Shown here: in pieces, positions 60,709-64,000 of the stretch
How the letters are laid out: each line of letters opens with the position of its first letter
Position numbering within the stretch: position 1 is the first letter of the stretch
Assembly: GCA_023382455.1 (NCBI GenBank)
Contig: JAHDVX010000002.1
Coordinates: 1-64,000 of the forward strand
Length of the DNA: 64,000 nt
Direction of reading: 5' to 3'
From: Flavobacteriales bacterium
GTDB lineage: Bacteria; Bacteroidota; Bacteroidia; Flavobacteriales_F; PHOS-HE28
Translations under genes and position numbers: made by a program
Notes under the pieces: generated by a model
The model's database searches: none
What the model was told of the DNA's origin: nothing
What the model saw: the letters and a program-made list of their open reading frames with translations, nothing else

Positions 60709-60999
60709 TCAATCCAGCTTGACCTGCTCCACCACGGGCCGCCCCAGCCGCTCGTTGATGGTCTTCAGCAGGCCTTCGCGCATGTACAGAAGCTCCTGCC
60801 GCAGGGGCGCGCTGTCCACTTTGATGTGGAGCGTGCCCTTGCGCAGCTTCACGGCCACGGTGTGGCGGGCCACCAGCCCTCCGGCCAGTTCGTCCCATAG
60901 GCTGGCCACGGCCTGTTCATCCAGCTTTTCGCGCAGGCCATAGGCATCCACCAGTTGCTCCATCGCCTCCTTCAGGCTGGTCTCGTTGCTGCGCCTCAT
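60709..60999 (-). CDS. DUF721 protein (DciA-like)
   Basis: 96 aa, the short Bacteroidota form. MRRSNETSLKEAMEQLVDAYGLREKLDEQAVASLWDELAGGLVARHTVAVKLRKGTLHIKVDSAPLRQELLYMREGLLKTINERLG has the typical V..W....G...a.ht......g.L.v.v.s.aw.qeL pattern. DUF721/DciA proteins load the replicative helicase in many bacteria. Its start overlaps the recF stop (ATGA), fitting a replication role. Confidence 0.9.
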   Translation of the reverse strand: MRRSNETSLKEAMEQLVDAYGLREKLDEQAVASLWDELAGGLVARHTVAVKLRKGTLHIKVDSAPLRQELLYMREGLLKTINERLGRPVVEQVKLD

Positions 61000-62123
61000 G
61001 CGTGTGCGGTTTGTCCGGTCGCCGCCACGGTGATGCCCTGGTGGTCCAACAGGAAGAAGCGCGTGTCGAGCCCAAGGCCGTCCAGCGCGGCATGCAGGCG
61101 GGCGGCATCGGTGTCGGTGATGATCACCTGCCCGAAACGGCCATCGCCCAGCAACCGCAGCAGGTGCCGCATGCGCTTCGGGTCGATCTTGTCGAAGATG
61201 TCGTCCAGCAGCAGCAGGGGCTTCAGTCCGGTGCGTGCCGTGGTCAGGTCGAATTGGGCCAGCTTCAAGGCGATGAGGAAGGTCTTTTGCTGGCCCTGGC
61301 TGCCGAACTTGCGCAGGGACCTGCCGTCGATGCTGAACACCAGGTCGTCCTTGTGGGTGCCGCCGGTGGTATGCTGGGCCTGCAGGTCCCGCTCACGGCG
61401 CGCATCCAGGATCTCGCGCATGGAGGCCTCGTCCAATTCCGTGCGGTGGCCCAGTGCCACCCGCTCCGGCCCGTCGGCGATGCCCTGATAATGCTGCTCC
61501 AGCAGCGGTGCCATGGCGGCCATGAACTCCTTGCGCACCGCGTGCACCGCCTCGCCGTGCAGGATGAGCTGCTCATCCCACGGGTCCATCGCCCCGCGCG
61601 AAGGCGGGCCGTGGAGGGCCTTCAGCAACAGGTTGCGCTGGGCCAGGGCCCGGTTGTAGCGCAGCAGATGGTCCAGGTAGGCGCGGTCGAATTGGGCGAT
61701 CAGCCCGTCCAGGAAGCGCCGCCGCACCTCGCTGCCGTCCAGCACCAACTGACCGTCGTAGGGCGTCACCATCACCGCCGGAAAGCGGCCCACATGGTCG
61801 GCCAAGCGGTCGTATTCCTTCCGGTTGCGGATGAACACCTTACGGTGCCCCTTGCGCACCGAGCAGGACAGCTCATCCGGCCCGGCGGGCGTTTCCATGG
61901 TCCCCTTCACCATGAACCATTCCTCCCCGTGCAGGACGTTCAGCAGGTCCTGCGACTCGAAATAGCTCTTGCACATGCACAGGTAGTGCACGGCGTCCAG
62001 CAGATTGGTCTTCCCCGTGCCGTTGGGCCCCACCAGGCAATTCACCTGCGGGCCCAGCTCCACGCCGGCCTCGCGATGGTTACGGAACTGGAGCACCGAA
62101 AGGCGGCTGAGCTGGACATTCAT
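60996..62123 (-). CDS. recF: DNA replication and repair protein RecF
   Basis: 375 aa from ATG 62123; upstream residues overlap the promoter region of the divergent TPR gene. SMC-like ATPase: Walker A GPNGTGKT (32-39), the RecF-specific LLDAVHYLCMCKSYF, signature KFGSQGQQKTFLIALKLAQF and Walker B LLLLDDIFDKIDPKRM. It loads RecA at ssDNA gaps with RecO and RecR. A TATCTTTG element lies 10 bp upstream. Confidence 0.97.
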   Translation of the reverse strand: MNVQLSRLSVLQFRNHREAGVELGPQVNCLVGPNGTGKTNLLDAVHYLCMCKSYFESQDLLNVLHGEEWFMVKGTMETPAGPDELSCSVRKGHRKVFIRNRKEYDRLADHVGRFPAVMVTPYDGQLVLDGSEVRRRFLDGLIAQFDRAYLDHLLRYNRALAQRNLLLKALHGPPSRGAMDPWDEQLILHGEAVHAVRKEFMAAMAPLLEQHYQGIADGPERVALGHRTELDEASMREILDARRERDLQAQHTTGGTHKDDLVFSIDGRSLRKFGSQGQQKTFLIALKLAQFDLTTARTGLKPLLLLDDIFDKIDPKRMRHLLRLLGDGRFGQVIITDTDAARLHAALDGLGLDTRFFLLDHQGITVAATGQTAHA

Positions 62124-62133
62124 GGCGCAGCGC

Positions 62134-62141
62134 CAAAGATA
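62134..62141 (-). promoter_or_regulatory. -7 element TATCTTTG of recF
   Basis: Exact TAnnTTTG on the minus strand, 10 bp before the recF ATG. Confidence 0.65.
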
Positions 62142-62195
62142 GACCGCCCCGCGGGGCACCGCGCCGATAGACGCAATCGCCGTATTTGGGGCCGG

Positions 62196-62229
62196 TTGCT
62201 GGCCGGTTTGGGCGGAACACCTACTTTTG
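62196..62229 (+). promoter_or_regulatory. Promoter TTG-N23-TACTTTTG of the TPR-ribH unit
   Basis: -33 TTG (62196-62198) and exact -7 element TACTTTTG (62222-62229) at 23-bp spacing; the ATG follows 30 bp later. It is divergent from the recF promoter within about 90 bp. Confidence 0.65.
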
Positions 62230-62259
62230 CGCTCCACAAAAAAATCGACGGGCACCACG

Positions 62260-62949
62260 ATGTCGACGCAAACCACGGAGGAGAAGGACATTGACCTCGG
62301 CCAGCTCTACACCAAAAGCGAGCTGTTCCTGGAGAAGCACAAGAACACCGTTTCCATCGCGGTGATCGCCGTGCTGGTGATCGTCGGCGGCCTGCTGGGC
62401 TACCGCAAATGGGTGGTGGAGCCGAAAGCCAAGGAGGCGCAGGACATGATCTGGAAGGCCCAGTACTATTTCGAGATCGACAGCTTGGACCTGGCCTTGA
62501 ACGGCGACGGCAACTTCCTGGGCTTTGCCGACGTGGCCGATCAATATGGATCCACCGCCACGGGCCAGCTCGCCAAGTTCTACATCGCGGTGATCAATCA
62601 CCAGAAGGGTGACTATGAGTCGGCGCTGCAGTACTACAAGGAAGCCGACCTGGGCGATGACGTGCTGCGCGTGATGGCCACCGGGAACCAAGGCGACGTG
62701 CTGGTGGAACTGGGCCGCCCCGAGGAGGCCTTGGCCCAATTCATGAAGGCCGCGGACATGGTGAAGAGCGACTACACCACGCCGATGTTCCTGATGAAGG
62801 CCGGCATCCTCTACCAGCAGCAGAACGACTGGAAGAACGCCGCGAAGTGCTTCGAGCGCATCAGCCGCGACTACCCGATGTCCCCTGATGCCGCCACCGC
62901 CCGCAAGTATGGTGCCCGCGCCCAGGCCATGGCCGGCCAGCCTTCGTAA
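62260..62949 (+). CDS. Membrane-anchored tetratricopeptide-like protein (YfgM-like)
   Basis: 229 aa from ATG 62260. Cytoplasmic start MSTQTTEEKDIDLGQLYTKSELFLEKHKN, one TM helix (TVSIAVIAVLVIVGGLLGYRKWVV, 30-53), then TPR-like repeats (AKFYIAVINHQKGDYESALQYYKEADLGDD, NQGDVLVELGRPEEALAQFMKAADMV, MKAGILYQQQNDWKNAAKCFERISRDYPMSPDAATAR). Topology resembles YfgM, a periplasmic Sec-associated protein. It overlaps ribH by one base, so they are coupled. Confidence 0.85.
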   Translation: MSTQTTEEKDIDLGQLYTKSELFLEKHKNTVSIAVIAVLVIVGGLLGYRKWVVEPKAKEAQDMIWKAQYYFEIDSLDLALNGDGNFLGFADVADQYGSTATGQLAKFYIAVINHQKGDYESALQYYKEADLGDDVLRVMATGNQGDVLVELGRPEEALAQFMKAADMVKSDYTTPMFLMKAGILYQQQNDWKNAAKCFERISRDYPMSPDAATARKYGARAQAMAGQPS

Positions 62950-63437
62950 TGGCCACCACGGACCTTTCGAAATATGATGCAGCCGGTGTCCCCAAGGGCA
63001 CCGGTCTGCGTTTGGGCCTGGTGGTCAGCGAATGGAATGCCGAGATCACCGGGGCCTTGCGCGATGGGGCCGTGGAAACGCTGCTCAAGCACGGTGTGGC
63101 CCTGAAGGACATCCGCGAGGAATCCGTACCCGGCAGCTTTGAGCTGGCCCTGGGCGCCCAACTGTTGCTGGAGCGCCACGACCTGGACGGCGTGATCTGC
63201 ATCGGCAGCGTGGTGCGCGGCGAAACACCCCACTTCGATTTCGTCTGCCAGGCCACGGCCCATGGCATCATGGAAGTGGGCCTGAAGACCGGCCTGCCCG
63301 TGATCTTCTGCGTGCTCACCGATGACAATATGGAGCAGGCACGGGCGCGCAGCGGCGGCCGGCATGGCAACAAGGGCGTGGAGGCCGCGGTGGCCGTGCT
63401 GAAGATGGCCGCCCTGCGCCGAAAGTCCGCCGTGTAG
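62949..63437 (+). CDS. ribH: 6,7-dimethyl-8-ribityllumazine synthase
   Basis: 162 aa. Last but one step of riboflavin synthesis. Motifs: LVVSEWNAEITGALRDGA (active-site W/N region), VPGSFELALGAQLLLER, IGSVVRGETPHFDFVCQATAHGIMEVGLKTGLPVIFCVLT (catalytic His in TPHFD) and GGRHGNKGVEAA. The full active-site set is present. It is translationally coupled to the TPR-like gene (TAATG). Confidence 0.97.
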   Translation: MATTDLSKYDAAGVPKGTGLRLGLVVSEWNAEITGALRDGAVETLLKHGVALKDIREESVPGSFELALGAQLLLERHDLDGVICIGSVVRGETPHFDFVCQATAHGIMEVGLKTGLPVIFCVLTDDNMEQARARSGGRHGNKGVEAAVAVLKMAALRRKSAV

Positions 63438-63439
63438 GC

Positions 63440-64000
63440 CTATTTGAACGTGATCAGCCCGAAGCGGTAGTCGTTCTTGCGGCTGGCGTAGATGAACATG
63501 TCCTTGTTGTCCAGTTCCACGCAGTCCATCGGCCGTAGGATCACATCGCGGCGCTCGGGCGAGAACAGGGCCTCGCGCGCCACCTCCCCGTTCCGGTCCA
63601 CGGTGGCCAGCACCACCAGGGCATCCTCCCCGGTCACCTCGAACTGCTTCACCTTGTCCCCAGGCTTCAGGAAGAGGTTCTCCCCGGAATCGTTGAACAC
63701 CAGGTAGAGCTTGTCCCCCTTCACGTTCAACGCGAAGCCGCTGAACGTCGCCGCTCCGGTGGTATGCTGCCGCTTGGGCACCTTCACCGCCCATTCGATG
63801 TCGCCGACCGGGCTGATGTTGATCACCAGCACATCGTTGTACACATAGTGCACCACCGTGGTGGTGTACGTCTGCCCGTTCATGGAGGAAGTATGGGTGG
63901 TGGTGTACATGTAGTACTGCTCGGCCAGCAGGACCGCTCCCCCATCATCGCGGTGCACGATGTCATGCAACTGGAATTCGGGAAGTTCCAGCTCCTCCTC
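63440..64000 (-). CDS. Partial conserved Bacteroidota secreted protein (runs off the window)
   Basis: 187 codons, 186 C-terminal residues, are visible; the frame stays open to the window edge, so the true start lies beyond. Conserved features: AEQYYMYTTTHTSSMNGQTYTTTVVHYVYNDVLVINISPVGDIEWAVKVPKRQHT, then ALNVKGDKLYLVFNDSGENL and the final RFGLITFK. This pattern belongs to a family of large Bacteroidota proteins of unknown function (recognised from memory). It converges on ribH with 2 bp between stops. Confidence 0.7.
   Translation of the reverse strand, partial: EEELELPEFQLHDIVHRDDGGAVLLAEQYYMYTTTHTSSMNGQTYTTTVVHYVYNDVLVINISPVGDIEWAVKVPKRQHTTGAATFSGFALNVKGDKLYLVFNDSGENLFLKPGDKVKQFEVTGEDALVVLATVDRNGEVAREALFSPERRDVILRPMDCVELDNKDMFIYASRKNDYRFGLITFK

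Overview
The window looks like the chromosome of a GC-rich member of the Bacteroidota, most likely in or near the Flavobacteriales. The evidence is: several secreted proteins ending in type IX secretion system (T9SS) sorting domains, including one gliding-motility-type (type B) C-terminus; a GldI-like peptidyl-prolyl isomerase lipoprotein; an S46 dipeptidyl-peptidase; a SusC-style TonB receptor with a carboxypeptidase-regulatory plug extension; the Bacteroidetes-type LptD; and promoters with the Bacteroidota -7 element TAnnTTTG placed a few bases before start codons. I see no rRNA, tRNA, CRISPR array, transposase or integrase.

Layout. 0-5.9 kb: a cold-shock protein, three secreted or propeller proteins in an operon-like row, an RCC1-repeat T9SS protein, and the orphan 3' end of an SdiA-regulated-type gene. 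6-10 kb: DinB, an acyl-CoA carboxylase carboxyltransferase (methylcrotonyl-CoA type), then a two-gene insert (antitoxin-like protein plus RhuM) followed by a second, displaced copy of the carboxyltransferase 3' end. 10-16.6 kb: GNAT, a Q/N/M-rich lipoprotein, CspA, DUF1801, a gliding-type adhesin-like protein, and an AraC/VOC/DoxX/YdeI cluster. 16.7-25.3 kb: SBBP-repeat T9SS protein, PhnA, an esterase, DUF2461, a class II Fic protein behind a striking inverted-repeat operator, and a beta-helix/CotH-like membrane pair. 25.4-28.6 kb: a tricorn-like S41 protease split by one in-frame TAA. 28.6-35.7 kb: an envelope and redox block (HdrB-like, Fe-S membrane protein, MCE/MlaD, N-acetylmuramoyl-L-alanine amidase) divergent from lptD. 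35.8-39.8 kb: two T9SS cargo genes inserted after lptD, followed by a duplicate of the last 129 bp of lptD. 39.9-46.6 kb: TonB receptor, pyrG, yidC. 46.7-64 kb: mostly housekeeping genes (S46 peptidase, purB, lhgO, MFS, OmpA, two FKBPs, nrnA, ndk, DUF721, recF, TPR protein, ribH).

The most unusual signal occurs at two separate loci. Accessory genes sit directly after the stop codon of a conserved gene (carboxyltransferase; lptD), and the far side of the insert carries a promoterless second copy of that gene's 3' end, with similarity ending at the stop codon. Small palindromes lie at or next to a duplication boundary in both loci. This fits cassettes that enter the 3' end of a conserved gene and restore it, but no recombinase is visible nearby. 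A third orphan gene end (SdiA-regulated type) lies downstream of another T9SS cargo gene.

Start codons were chosen from signal peptides, family N-termini and promoter position, because ribosome binding sites are mostly weak here. All family names are from recognition of the translated sequence; no database search was run.
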